Source of the DNA: Candidatus Cloacimonadota bacterium | Lineage (GTDB): Bacteria; Cloacimonadota; Cloacimonadia; JGIOTU-2 | Reading direction: 5' to 3' | Length of the DNA stretch: 59,556 nucleotides | Assembly (NCBI GenBank): GCA_030613025.1 | Contig: JAUWMT010000014.1 | Coordinates: 1-59,556 of the forward strand | In this document: one piece after another, positions 1 through 9,376 of the stretch | Layout of the letters: each line of letters begins with the position of its first letter | Position numbering within the stretch: the first letter of the stretch is position 1 | Made by a program: the position numbers and the translations under genes | Notes under the pieces: model-generated | Seen by the model: the letters and a program-made list of their open reading frames with translations, nothing else | Database searches by the model: none | Told to the model about the DNA's origin: nothing

Positions 1-160
1 AAAATATTTCGAATAATTACCAATAAAATTCTATATATTACACTCCAAAATCCAAAATCTAGATATTTATGCTTTGTTGAAATATGAAGTATATGAAATT
101 TATCACTCACTCAAAACTGGGGTTTTTATAGTGAACTCATAATTTTTTTATAATATTGAC
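1..160. other. Intergenic AT-rich stretch
   Basis: Short AT-rich sequence before the first gene. I see no open frame that clearly belongs to an upstream gene and no convincing hairpin. A TTGACA hexamer at 156-161 overlaps the first possible ATG of the next gene. Confidence 0.4.
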
Positions 161-1147
161 ATGTTAAAGTACCTTTCAAAGTTTACTCATATGCCAAATG
201 TTGATGTGATAATACCTACACATAATTGCATTTTTATTGCAGAAGCAATAGAAAGTGTAATACATCAAACCCATCAAAATATAAACATTATTATTATTGA
301 TGATGGTTCAAATAATGACACAAGGGATACCGTTCAAAGATATCGTAATTTGTATCCTGGTAAAATCATCTATTATTATCAACACCATCAAGGACCCGCT
401 GCAGCTCGCAATACAGGGTTTAAAAAATCCTCTAATGAATATATAGCTTTTTTGGATGCAGATGACATCTGGCTGCCCGAAAAAATTGAAAAACAATTAT
501 TAAAATTCAAGAATGACCTAAATATCGGATTCGTTTATTGTGATAATTATTTTATTGATAAAAGCGGGAACATAATTAAAGATTATGTGCGTAAAGTCAA
601 ATTGGTCGAAGGCGATATTTTATTAGATTTCTTCATGGATTTTTTTCTCATTACTTCGGGTATTATGCTTAAAAGATCATGTCTTGAGAGAACAGGAATG
701 TTTGATGAAAATCTCGAAGTAGGTGAGGATTTCGATTTTTTCCTTCGGCTTGCACAAAATTACAAAGCCGGTGTGGTAAAAGAAAAATTATTTAAGCGTA
801 GAGTGTGGAAGGAAAGTTTGAGTAAACAGGATTATGAAAAAAACCAAAAAATTGATATATCAACTCTAAAAAAATTTTATACTGATAACCATGATTTTTA
901 TTCTAAATACAAGAAAATTATAAAAAAAAGACTGTCTGAGATGTATTTCAAATTTGGATATGCATATTTAGAAAATTGTCGAAACCTCAAAGCTATTAAA
1001 CAATTCCTGAATTCTTCTCTCTATGAATTCAATCCTAAAGTTTTGAAGAATTTAGTGGCTTGTTTAATGCCATGTAAAATAAGAAAATATTTCAGGGATA
1101 AATTAAAATTAAATAATCTTTATAAATATTTTTTAAAAAAATATTAG
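161..1147 (+). CDS. Family 2 glycosyltransferase
   Basis: Predicted cytoplasmic GT-A fold glycosyltransferase that would add a sugar from a nucleotide-sugar donor to a growing surface polysaccharide. The GT2 domain covers about residues 13-230. Visible motifs are IIPTHN near residue 17, DDGS at 47-50 (nucleotide binding), DADD at 99-102 (the DXD-type metal site) and GEDFDF near 188 (the usual catalytic-base region). The tail of about 100 residues is basic and helical with no recognised domain. A second in-frame ATG at 191, just before the first beta strand, could be the true start; neither ATG has a clear ribosome binding site. It is the first visible gene of the polysaccharide locus and is followed after 8 nt by a flippase gene. 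The acceptor and sugar cannot be told from sequence. Confidence 0.88.
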   Translation: MLKYLSKFTHMPNVDVIIPTHNCIFIAEAIESVIHQTHQNINIIIIDDGSNNDTRDTVQRYRNLYPGKIIYYYQHHQGPAAARNTGFKKSSNEYIAFLDADDIWLPEKIEKQLLKFKNDLNIGFVYCDNYFIDKSGNIIKDYVRKVKLVEGDILLDFFMDFFLITSGIMLKRSCLERTGMFDENLEVGEDFDFFLRLAQNYKAGVVKEKLFKRRVWKESLSKQDYEKNQKIDISTLKKFYTDNHDFYSKYKKIIKKRLSEMYFKFGYAYLENCRNLKAIKQFLNSSLYEFNPKVLKNLVACLMPCKIRKYFRDKLKLNNLYKYFLKKY

Positions 1148-1155
1148 AGTTCATA

Positions 1156-2652
1156 ATGAATAGAGGAAAGCGATTATTTCAAGGGTCAATTACAAGAACA
1201 ATAAACACGTCCTTAAAAATTGCCATTGCCTTCTTTATGTTTCCTTTTTTGGTTCACAGGTTGGGTGATAATACCTATGGACTTCTCGTAATTGTTATGG
1301 CTTTTGTCGATTATTATAACTTATTACGATTGGGATTTAGTTCTGCAGTAGTGAGATACATATCCCGTGCAGTTGGGCTTGAGGATAATCAAGAAAAATC
1401 TGAAGTGGTGAGTACTGCATTCTTTATATATCTTATCATCTCGTTCCTTATGCTTATCTTCACAGGAATTCTGGTCTTAAGTGCGGGTGTTGTAGTAAAG
1501 AATCCTCAAAATGTTCATCTATTCCAAATCCTTATTCTCATACTGGGTATAAAAACTGCGATGGCGCCCCCGATGAGCGTTTTTGCTGCAATTCTTAATG
1601 CACATCTTCAATTCAAGGTCATTGAATATATTAACACTATTGAATTAATTGTAAAAAATGTACTCATCTTTTTCTTTATTTCAAAGGGGTATGGATTGAT
1701 TAGTATTGCGATTGTTTATTTTTGTACTAGTACTATTAGATCCATAATACTAATGGTCTATAAAAAAACCCATTACAAAGGAATAAATATCCATATTTCC
1801 TTTTGGAAAAAAGATAAGCTTAAGCAGCTGTTACCATATTCAATCTATACATTTATTTCACAATTTGCGGACACACTTCGTTTTAAAGTTGATGCCCTTG
1901 TAATTACGATATATATTGGATTGTCCCTTGTTACCCATTATAGCATTGCCTCACGTCTGATAAGTTATTACTCGCTCTTTATACTTACTTCACTTGGTGT
2001 TTTTCAGAACTATTTTAGCCAGGAAGAAGGAAAAGGTAATTTCCAGTCCATTAGAGAAAACTTCTTCTTCGCTACCAAAATCTGCACCTATTTATCTGTT
2101 TTTATTGGGATTTCAATTATTATTTATGGAAAAGTATTTATCCAGCGTTGGATGGGAGCGGATTATCTTGATGCATATAACTTATTGGTTATTTTATCAG
2201 TTTCTTCAATATTTTACCTAGCACAGTTTCCAACAGCACTTGTATTATTTGGTATCTCAAAGAATAAATTCTATGCTATCATCAACTTGATCGAGGGTTT
2301 ACTCAATATATGTATTAGTTTGCTATTAGTTAAGAAATTTGGTTTGATAGGAGTCGCATTGGGAACAGCTATTCCAATGATCTTCTTGAAAATGGTTATC
2401 CAGCCTATCTATATTACAAAAATTCTAGGAATCAACCTCTTCAATTATTATAAAAAGTTTGGTCACAACCTTCTTTTGTCATCAGCATCATTGGGAATAT
2501 TTTACTTAGTAACCAAGAACCTTCTATGTCCTCGATATTTGACTATTCTTTTGTTGGTTTTTGGACAACTAATTTTTTATTGTGTGATTATCTTTTTTAT
2601 TGGTTTACACAAAATGGATAAGCATAAATTTCTCTTAATCCTAAAAAAATAA
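1156..2652 (+). CDS. Wzx-type oligosaccharide flippase
   Basis: Polytopic inner-membrane protein of 498 residues with about 12-14 hydrophobic segments, starting around residues 15-35. It has the size and hydrophobic pattern of the MVF/MATE-like polysaccharide transporter family (RfbX/Wzx). Such proteins flip undecaprenyl-pyrophosphate-linked oligosaccharide units from the cytoplasmic to the periplasmic face. The N-terminal stretch, with SLKIAIAFFMFPFLVHRLG near residue 15, is typical of the family. It lies 8 nt after a GT2 gene and 3 nt before a GT4 gene, so it is surely co-transcribed with them. A Wzy-like protein (9377) and a Wzz-like protein (8170) in the same locus fit a Wzx/Wzy-dependent pathway. 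Confidence 0.88.
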   Translation: MNRGKRLFQGSITRTINTSLKIAIAFFMFPFLVHRLGDNTYGLLVIVMAFVDYYNLLRLGFSSAVVRYISRAVGLEDNQEKSEVVSTAFFIYLIISFLMLIFTGILVLSAGVVVKNPQNVHLFQILILILGIKTAMAPPMSVFAAILNAHLQFKVIEYINTIELIVKNVLIFFFISKGYGLISIAIVYFCTSTIRSIILMVYKKTHYKGINIHISFWKKDKLKQLLPYSIYTFISQFADTLRFKVDALVITIYIGLSLVTHYSIASRLISYYSLFILTSLGVFQNYFSQEEGKGNFQSIRENFFFATKICTYLSVFIGISIIIYGKVFIQRWMGADYLDAYNLLVILSVSSIFYLAQFPTALVLFGISKNKFYAIINLIEGLLNICISLLLVKKFGLIGVALGTAIPMIFLKMVIQPIYITKILGINLFNYYKKFGHNLLLSSASLGIFYLVTKNLLCPRYLTILLLVFGQLIFYCVIIFFIGLHKMDKHKFLLILKK

Positions 2653-2655
2653 ATT

Positions 2656-4038
2656 ATGAAAAAAGTCCTAATAATTGCCAACGCATTTCCACCTTATCAC
2701 TTGGTTGGGAGATTGCGAACAACACAATTTGCAAAATATCTACCAGAAAACGGATGGGAGCCTGTCATTCTTACTCCCACATCAACCTATTTATGGGAAA
2801 AAGATGATGCCGTATTAGATGAAATCCCAAAAGGATTGAAAATTTACAGAGCCTATTTACCTCCTTCTTTACCAGTCATTATAAAAAACCTTACCTCCTC
2901 AAAAAATCGTCCTCCCAGAAAAGAAACGAAGTCAAGCCAACAAGAAAAAAAAGTTGAAGCCAAGCCTTTTAAAAATGTTAACCTAAAAAAAATACTCATT
3001 AATTGCATCAATGGATTCCAAAAATTTTTAAACACCTATATCTTAATACCAGGATATCATATCCTGTGGATTCCCTTTGCGACAAAGAGAGCAATTCAAA
3101 TAATTAAAAAGGAACAAATCTCTGTGATTTTTACTTCGTTCCCTGCTTATTCATTAAATATTATCGGTTATATGCTAAAAGTCGTCACGCGTGTGCCATG
3201 GGTCGCTGATTATCGAGATTTGTGGACTGATGACCTCTCAAGAGATTGGCTGCCCAGATGGCGTAAAAGACTTGAGAGGTTTCTTGAATTTGTAGTAATG
3301 AAAAGAGCAGACAGAATCATCATTGTTTCCGGGCAGATGGTACACATTATGCTGAGAAATTTTCCTTATTTAAACAATGAAAGATTTGCTGTTATTTCAA
3401 ATGGATTTGATCCGGAGTATTCAAAGATAATTATAACAAACTATAAAAAAGGTACAAGTTTTAAAATAGTTTATACGGGACAGATTAAGAATTTCACACA
3501 TTCTAAATTTTTCTTTGCTGTTGATGAATTGATTAAAAAGAATGATGATCTTGCAAAAAAAATTGAAATCATCCTTGTAGGAAGAATCGTAGAAACAGAA
3601 AAAGAAAAAATCTTTCAAGAGTTAAATAAACAAAACATAATATCAAGATTGCATATTACGGGATGGATTTCTCATGCGAAAGCTCTTGAAATACAAAAAA
3701 ATTCTGATGTGCTTCTTCTAATAATTGGCAGCAAAGTTCCAAATCCTGAAACTATACTCACGGGTAAAATCTTTGAGTATATAATTGCACAGCGTCCAAT
3801 TTTAGCTCTCGTACCCGAGGGGGCCGCTAAAGAAGTTATACTTAAAACACGAACTGGCATTCCTGTTCATCCAGAAAATCTGAAAGGTATAAAAAATGCA
3901 ATCACGGAATTATACAAACAATGGAAATCAGACTCTTTATTCATTCAACCTGATTGGACTGAGATCAATAAATACGATAGAAAAAATTTAACAAAAAAAT
4001 TAGCTGCCATTCTGGACGTAATTTTAAATAAAAAATGA
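2656..4038 (+). CDS. GT4-like glycosyltransferase
   Basis: GT-B fold glycosyltransferase of 460 residues. The N-terminal Rossmann half begins with IANAFPPYHLVGRLRTTQF, which resembles the opening of WbuB/WcaI-like GT4 enzymes. The C-terminal half starts near residue 272 (KIVYTGQI) and contains the donor-site region TGKIFEYIIAQRPILAL, with a conserved Glu in the position of the EX7E second glutamate. A charged, lysine-rich linker near residues 85-110 is a local oddity. It starts 3 nt after the flippase stop and overlaps the next gene by 4 nt (ATGA), so translation is probably coupled. The specific sugar and acceptor are unknown. Confidence 0.82.
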   Translation: MKKVLIIANAFPPYHLVGRLRTTQFAKYLPENGWEPVILTPTSTYLWEKDDAVLDEIPKGLKIYRAYLPPSLPVIIKNLTSSKNRPPRKETKSSQQEKKVEAKPFKNVNLKKILINCINGFQKFLNTYILIPGYHILWIPFATKRAIQIIKKEQISVIFTSFPAYSLNIIGYMLKVVTRVPWVADYRDLWTDDLSRDWLPRWRKRLERFLEFVVMKRADRIIIVSGQMVHIMLRNFPYLNNERFAVISNGFDPEYSKIIITNYKKGTSFKIVYTGQIKNFTHSKFFFAVDELIKKNDDLAKKIEIILVGRIVETEKEKIFQELNKQNIISRLHITGWISHAKALEIQKNSDVLLLIIGSKVPNPETILTGKIFEYIIAQRPILALVPEGAAKEVILKTRTGIPVHPENLKGIKNAITELYKQWKSDSLFIQPDWTEINKYDRKNLTKKLAAILDVILNKK

Positions 4039-6194
4039 TGAAGAAAAAGGATCAACCCAAATTACTTTTAATCGCTCCATATTTTTTTCCGCGCAATTAT
4101 GGTGGTGCGGTGAAAATTTATCATGATCTTATGAGGTCATTACAAAATTTTAATATCACTGTTTTGTCAGAAAGTCAGGGAATAGAGCAAAACAAAATTG
4201 CAGACTTTGATAATACATCCATTGAAAAATTTAATTATTCAATGATACGAATGAAAAAACTTGTTCTCCATTTTACTTCATCAAACAGAATCCTGAATAT
4301 TTTTGAGACTCTCTCTTTCCTTTTTTCTTCTATTATACAGTTTTATAGAATCATCAAATTCATTAAACCGGATATCATTATTTGTGGAGATACATTTAGT
4401 TGTGGTTGGTTCATTCAAATTGTGTCTAATAAAATAACAAAAATAAATTATATTCATGGAGAAGAAATCACTCAAGAAACTTACAAAGGCAGATTTGTAA
4501 ATTTTTTAAAACGATATCAGAAAATAGCTATTAATAAAGCAAATTTGAATATTGTTCCAAGTTCTTTCACCAAAGAAATGATTATAAAATTTTCTAATGT
4601 AAGATCAAATAAAATATTAGTCATGCCAAACTTCATTGACACTAAAAAATTCTATCCATTAAAAAATAGGGAAAAAATAAGAAAAAAATTATCTTGGTCA
4701 AATAAGATCATTCTATTAACAATTGCCCGATTGGTTCCCAGAAAAGGCGTGGACAAAGTTCTTTTAGCCCTAAATAGAAAACAGGGAAATGGAGAACTGC
4801 CAAACAACTGGAAATATGTTATTGGTGGGAAAGGAGAAGAAAAGAAAAAACTCCAAGCTTTGTGCAAACAATTAAATTTGGAAAATCATGTTGATTTCAT
4901 TGGTTTTGTGGAGGACGATAAAATCAGAGAACTGTATGGTGCTGCTGATGTTTTTGTCATGACTAACAGGGAAATAAATGGCGATACAGAAGGTTTTGGA
5001 ATAGTCTTTCTGGAAGCAAACGCTTGTGGGACGCCAGTAATTGGCGGAATTGCAGGAGGTACAAAAGATGCGATAAAAGATAAAATCACAGGATTGCGAG
5101 TTGATGGTAATGATGTAAATGAAATTGGTGATGCAATTATACATTTACTGAATCATGAAAAAACAAGAAAATTTATTGGGAATGAGGGAATTAAAAATGT
5201 AATAAAAAATCATAGTATAAAAATTGCCTCAAATAAATTTAATAATATTTTGTTACTTTTAAATAAAAGAAAATATCATTCGTTAAACACCTTCAATAAT
5301 ATGAAATCAAAAGTAAGTATTATCATTCCAACCTATAATATGGCAAAATATCTACCTCAAGCTATTGATAGTATATTTGCTCAAACATATGAAAATTATG
5401 AGGTTATTGTAATAGATGATGGATCTACAGATAACACAAAACAAATTCTCAATAAATATAAGGATAAAATTAAATATATATATCAAAAGAATAAAGGACT
5501 AGCCTGTGCGCGAAATCTTGGTGTAAAAAATTCCAAAGGAACCTACATAGCGTTACTTGATGCTGATGATGCCTGGCTCCCAAACAAGCTCTCCGAAGAA
5601 GTCCCTATACTTGATAATAATCTCCAAATTGGACTTGTACACACAAATGCTATTGAGATTGATGAAGAAGGAAATACAATCGGGCTTTCTACACAATCAC
5701 CAAGATTGAAAACAAAGAATATGGCTTTGAATCTTCTTTTAAGAAAAGAACATATCCTATGTCTAACAGTTCTTTTTAGAAAAGATTGCCTTAAATACGT
5801 TGGGATGTTTGATGAAAAGTTGACATGGCTGGGAGTCGAGGATAGAGATCTTTGGGTTCGTATCGCTCAACATTTCAGGATTGAATATATTAACAAACCC
5901 CTCGCATTACATCGCATTCGCTCGGATGCTATGAGTAGAAATTTAGAGAATATGATGAAAGCACGTTATTATATTGTGGATAAATACTGCCCAAAATCAC
6001 TTGGCATGAAGGTCATGAGAAAACGGATGTTGAGCGCAATTCATTTCGAAGTTGCAGACGGTCTTTCGTGGCGTGGTAAGCCAAGACGATCTCTGATACA
6101 ATATTGGAAAGCCCTTAAATTTTACCCTTTCAATATCATAATCTATATTAATTTTGTGAAAGCAATTACAAAAACAATATTTAATGTTTCTTAA
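4035..6194 (+). CDS. Fused GT4-GT2 double glycosyltransferase
   Basis: One open frame of 719 residues joining two complete glycosyltransferases. The GT4 part covers about residues 8-415: APYFFPRNYGGAVKIYHDL at the start, the ARLVPRKGVD junction, and the EX7E motif in EGFGIVFLEANACGTPVIGG. The GT2 part starts at residue 423 with MKSKVSIIIPTYNMAKYL and carries DDGSTDNT, LDADDAWLPNK and GVEDRDLWVRIA. The GT2 half has its own in-frame ATG at 5301 and no stop in between. A linked two-step sugar transfer is the simple reading; translation from the internal ATG to give a separate GT2 protein is possible. The frame starts with a 4-nt overlap on the previous gene, and a second ATG follows immediately. 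Confidence 0.85.
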   Translation: MMKKKDQPKLLLIAPYFFPRNYGGAVKIYHDLMRSLQNFNITVLSESQGIEQNKIADFDNTSIEKFNYSMIRMKKLVLHFTSSNRILNIFETLSFLFSSIIQFYRIIKFIKPDIIICGDTFSCGWFIQIVSNKITKINYIHGEEITQETYKGRFVNFLKRYQKIAINKANLNIVPSSFTKEMIIKFSNVRSNKILVMPNFIDTKKFYPLKNREKIRKKLSWSNKIILLTIARLVPRKGVDKVLLALNRKQGNGELPNNWKYVIGGKGEEKKKLQALCKQLNLENHVDFIGFVEDDKIRELYGAADVFVMTNREINGDTEGFGIVFLEANACGTPVIGGIAGGTKDAIKDKITGLRVDGNDVNEIGDAIIHLLNHEKTRKFIGNEGIKNVIKNHSIKIASNKFNNILLLLNKRKYHSLNTFNNMKSKVSIIIPTYNMAKYLPQAIDSIFAQTYENYEVIVIDDGSTDNTKQILNKYKDKIKYIYQKNKGLACARNLGVKNSKGTYIALLDADDAWLPNKLSEEVPILDNNLQIGLVHTNAIEIDEEGNTIGLSTQSPRLKTKNMALNLLLRKEHILCLTVLFRKDCLKYVGMFDEKLTWLGVEDRDLWVRIAQHFRIEYINKPLALHRIRSDAMSRNLENMMKARYYIVDKYCPKSLGMKVMRKRMLSAIHFEVADGLSWRGKPRRSLIQYWKALKFYPFNIIIYINFVKAITKTIFNVS

Positions 6195-6286
6195 ATTACT
6201 TTTCCGAGCATAAAAGAAAAAAGTACTTGAATTTTATGCAATTCTTTACTTGAAAGCAAATAACAAGCAATTAATTTACCAATAAG

Positions 6287-6332
6287 TTGACAAATATTTT
6301 TTAAATCAAGAAATAAATGTGGAGTTCTGTAG
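6287..6332 (+). promoter_or_regulatory. Candidate promoter before the export gene
   Basis: TTGACA at 6287-6292 lies 46 nt before the ATG at 6333, in the only larger gap (138 nt) of the early polysaccharide locus. No good -10 hexamer is seen at the usual distance. A GGAG Shine-Dalgarno sequence sits about 10 nt before the ATG. Confidence 0.35.
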
Positions 6333-7497
6333 ATGCCAAAAAAATACTTGATCACTTTTTTGATAGCAATTTTATTTGCGAGCATTCTTTATGCTGGAGG
6401 GGTTGAAGTCCCTTTGCAAAAAGACGGTATAGATGTTCTTGATAAAGAGAAAGATCTTATAAGTGCTAGCTTAAACAGACTTAATCCCCCTGTTAGCGCA
6501 GAGGAATACAAGTCCCTGCAATTCCAAGAGGGCAACCTTGATTTCCTATCTGCCGAAGAGCGGACATATTATATAACTGGTGGAGACATCCTCATCATTA
6601 AACTACCCGATGAAGAAGAATTTAGTCAATTTGAAGTTAATTTTGAAGGTTATATTACACTTCCCAAGATGGGAAATTTCAAAGCCGAAGGGCTCACCAT
6701 TGGTGAACTAGAAAAATCTATCTTCTTCAGTCTCCCGCTTTATTTGCGTAGACAGGAAGATGTTCAGGTTCAAATAAAGGAAAAAAGAAAATACATTCAG
6801 GTTTTGGGCTACGTTGAAGCACCGGGATGGTATCTTCTACCCGAAAATGCTGGAGTACAGGGCGCCTTTGTTGCTGCTGGTGGGATGAAAGATGGATCAA
6901 TTTGGAACGAGGTTAACCTCTATAGAACAACATATAGTTTAAAAATCATCTGAACAGAAAACTATTCTTGTTGACATGTTTACCTTCCTCAAATCCACTG
7001 ATTATAATATATTGCCACAATTAAAATCAAAAGATATCATTATAGTTCCCATGACTCCCCTAATGGGAACGGTAAAGAGATCACTCGGGGCATGGGATCC
7101 GCCCCAGGAAAGACTTGAAACTGATACTGAAGACAAAATCCGTGTAGCTGGAAGGGTCGGAAATCCTAGTTTAATCGAACCGATAAAGGGTAGTAATTTA
7201 CTTGATATCCTTATATCTGTGGGCGGCACAAGTGCAGATGCCGATCTGCAACATATATTTTTAGTAAAAAAATTGAAAGACGGAAAATATCGAACAAAAG
7301 TAGTTGATTTGCAGAAATATATTGAGGACAAAAACTTTCAGGATATTCCATATGTAGGAGCCGGGGAAACAATTTATGTGCCGGAAAAAAGGAAAACCTT
7401 TCTGTATAAAGCATGGAGGGGTTCAATTGATTTCCTGAAAGATATTATGTATCTTATTTCTGCATTTACTACTTTATATTTACTTTCGAAACAATAA
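6333..7497 (+). pseudogene. SLBB polysaccharide export protein, frameshifted
   Basis: Wza-like polysaccharide export protein present in two frames. The first part (6333-6953, 206 residues) has a signal peptide (about residues 1-21), a Poly_export domain (GDILIIKLPDEEEFSQFEVN onward) and the start of an SLBB domain (KYIQVLGYVEAPGWYLLP). It stops at TGA 6951. The second part continues one frame over. Reading back from ATG 6976, the frame is open to an in-frame TAA just before position 6943, and with one A removed from the A5 run at 6941-6945 the protein reads on through ILVDMFTFLKS into a second SLBB domain and a C-terminal hydrophobic segment (LISAFTTLYLLSK). Full length would be about 387 residues, normal for the family. 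The cause could be a real mutation, slippage or a sequencing error. Confidence 0.85.
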
Positions 7498-7500
7498 ACT

Positions 7501-8166
7501 ATGAATCCAACAAAAGATCTTAAAACATATAATTTTGTAGAATTCAATCGAATGAACAAAATTATCTCAAAAGAAATTCAAAAGCAGAACGGGAAAACCA
7601 TTCTCTTTACAAGCGGTGGTGAGGCAGAAGGTAAGACTTTTATGGCTGTCAATCTGGCTTTAAACTTCATAGAAAACACACCGCAAAGAGTTCTTCTGGT
7701 AGATATGAATCTGAGAAACCCACAGATCCATAAAATCTTTGGGATGCCAAAAGAAAATGGGGTCTCGGATATTATCAATGACAAAATTCATTATGAAGAT
7801 GCGCTAAAAACCACTGATTTCCCAAACCTCAAGATAATTACGAGCGGAACCTATAGCGGGATTGTAGCTCAATCTTTCAACGATTTAAGATTTGTCATTG
7901 AAGAACTCAGGCAATCTGCTGATATTGTCATCTTCGAATCTTCTCCAATATTAGTTTCGAATAGAGGAAATATTGATCATGCCATTTTAAGCTCACTAAT
8001 TGATACAGTTGTGCTTGTTGTCCTCGCTAGACGAACAAGAAAAATGTCTGTATTGAAATCCAACGAACTTATAAATTTAGCTGGTGGTGTAATTTTTGGC
8101 GTTGTCATGAATAATAAGTATGTACCCCAGGAGAAGAAAAAGAAAGGTATGTTAAGGGTAAAATAA
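7501..8166 (+). CDS. BY-kinase-like CpsD/CapB family ATPase
   Basis: Cytoplasmic P-loop ATPase of the bacterial tyrosine kinase (Wzc C-terminal domain, CpsD, CapB) family, which works with a Wzz-like membrane partner to control polysaccharide chain length and export. The Walker A region reads FTSGGEAEGKTFMAVNLA near residues 37-55, and the Walker A' region is VLLVDMNLRNPQIHKIFG. The Walker B-like segment is ADIVIFESSPI, with Glu where Asp is usual. The C-terminus is short and lysine-rich (VPQEKKKKGM) and has no tyrosine cluster, so autophosphorylation of a tail is doubtful. It follows the export gene by 3 nt and precedes the Wzz-like gene by 3 nt, which places it as the ATPase partner of the latter. 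Confidence 0.82.
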   Translation: MNPTKDLKTYNFVEFNRMNKIISKEIQKQNGKTILFTSGGEAEGKTFMAVNLALNFIENTPQRVLLVDMNLRNPQIHKIFGMPKENGVSDIINDKIHYEDALKTTDFPNLKIITSGTYSGIVAQSFNDLRFVIEELRQSADIVIFESSPILVSNRGNIDHAILSSLIDTVVLVVLARRTRKMSVLKSNELINLAGGVIFGVVMNNKYVPQEKKKKGMLRVK

Positions 8167-8169
8167 CTC

Positions 8170-9240
8170 ATGCAACAAATTGAATTAACCGAATATACTC
8201 AAGTTCTAAAGGAACATAAAAAACAAATTATCATCGTTTTTTTATGCATCTTCATTCCCATCTTTTTTATCAGTTTTGAGATTGTATCCACTTATAATAG
8301 CGAAGCAACCTTATTTATTGAAAAAATACCATTAAGAACAGAAGAGATCATATTCCGTCGCGGCTCATCTCGAATAGATATTACTAAGGAAATAATAAGG
8401 TTGCGATCCTTTGATTTTACCCAGGCTGTTATGAGATCTCTTCCTGAAAAAACCTTTTTTGAGCTATACAAAGAACTTAGTCTAAAAGAGAGGGTGCTTC
8501 AGAGAATAAAAAAACTTATCGGAAACAAGGGCTACAACTCACTTAAGAAAATATTCGGAAGACCTGCGGAAGATCCTCAAAGCGAACGAGAAATTGAGAA
8601 GAATGTTCTACAAAAAATACAAGATAGCAGGGATATTAAATATCGTGGTGATGGCGTCTTAACTATATCTGCGACCACGGAAGATCCTGAAATATCCTAT
8701 CAAATTGTAAATGCCTATACAACACTTTGGCAGAGTATTAATCTTCAAGAGAATAAAGAAGATGTAATATCTGCCCGGAAGTTTATTGAAGAAGAACTGG
8801 AAACTTCATCCCAGAGACTCAATGTCGCGGAAGAAAATTATATGAAATATAAACAATACATCGGAGTTCCTCTTCATTATGACTATAGAGAAGAATGGGA
8901 AATTGAAAGTATTGATCCCGAATTGGCACGCCTATCCTCAGAAGTGAAATCTAATCGTGCTAATTATAACGCCTGGTATAACAAATTACGGGAGATACAA
9001 GTCTGGGAAAGACTTATAAGAAGTGATATTCAAGTAATAGACGTTCCCCAAATCCCAGAAAAGCCTACGGGTTCGAGCAAAACGAGGACACAGTTTATTG
9101 GTTTTATTTTTGCGTTATTCATCGCAATTGGGCTGCCGATCATGGTTGACTTTCTGAAAGATTATGTGAAAAAACCCATTGATATTGAAAGACTCCTTAG
9201 TGTTCCTGTGGTAGGTGTCATCCCGAAAATGGGCAAGTAA
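8170..9240 (+). CDS. Wzz-like chain-length regulator
   Basis: Inner-membrane polysaccharide co-polymerase of 356 residues. One membrane segment lies at about residues 18-40 and a second at about 308-328. The periplasmic part between them is largely helical (about residues 180-290). The second segment is preceded by a proline-containing stretch (DVPQIPEKPTGSSKTRTQF), as usual in the Wzz/PCP family. The tail DIERLLSVPVVGVIPKMGK is the linker that in fused Wzc-type proteins leads into the kinase domain. Here the ATPase is a separate upstream gene, as in PCP-2b (CapA/CapB) systems. The gene ends before a 136-nt gap. Confidence 0.85.
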   Translation: MQQIELTEYTQVLKEHKKQIIIVFLCIFIPIFFISFEIVSTYNSEATLFIEKIPLRTEEIIFRRGSSRIDITKEIIRLRSFDFTQAVMRSLPEKTFFELYKELSLKERVLQRIKKLIGNKGYNSLKKIFGRPAEDPQSEREIEKNVLQKIQDSRDIKYRGDGVLTISATTEDPEISYQIVNAYTTLWQSINLQENKEDVISARKFIEEELETSSQRLNVAEENYMKYKQYIGVPLHYDYREEWEIESIDPELARLSSEVKSNRANYNAWYNKLREIQVWERLIRSDIQVIDVPQIPEKPTGSSKTRTQFIGFIFALFIAIGLPIMVDFLKDYVKKPIDIERLLSVPVVGVIPKMGK

Positions 9241-9376
9241 GCTTTGCTAAACAGGTATCTGATATAATATTTTAATTATTTTACCACATAATTGGGTATA
9301 GATTTATGAAAGTTTATATTATCTGGATTCATTTCGTTTGTTTTGTGAAACCTTCTGCTAATTTTATTATATTTGA

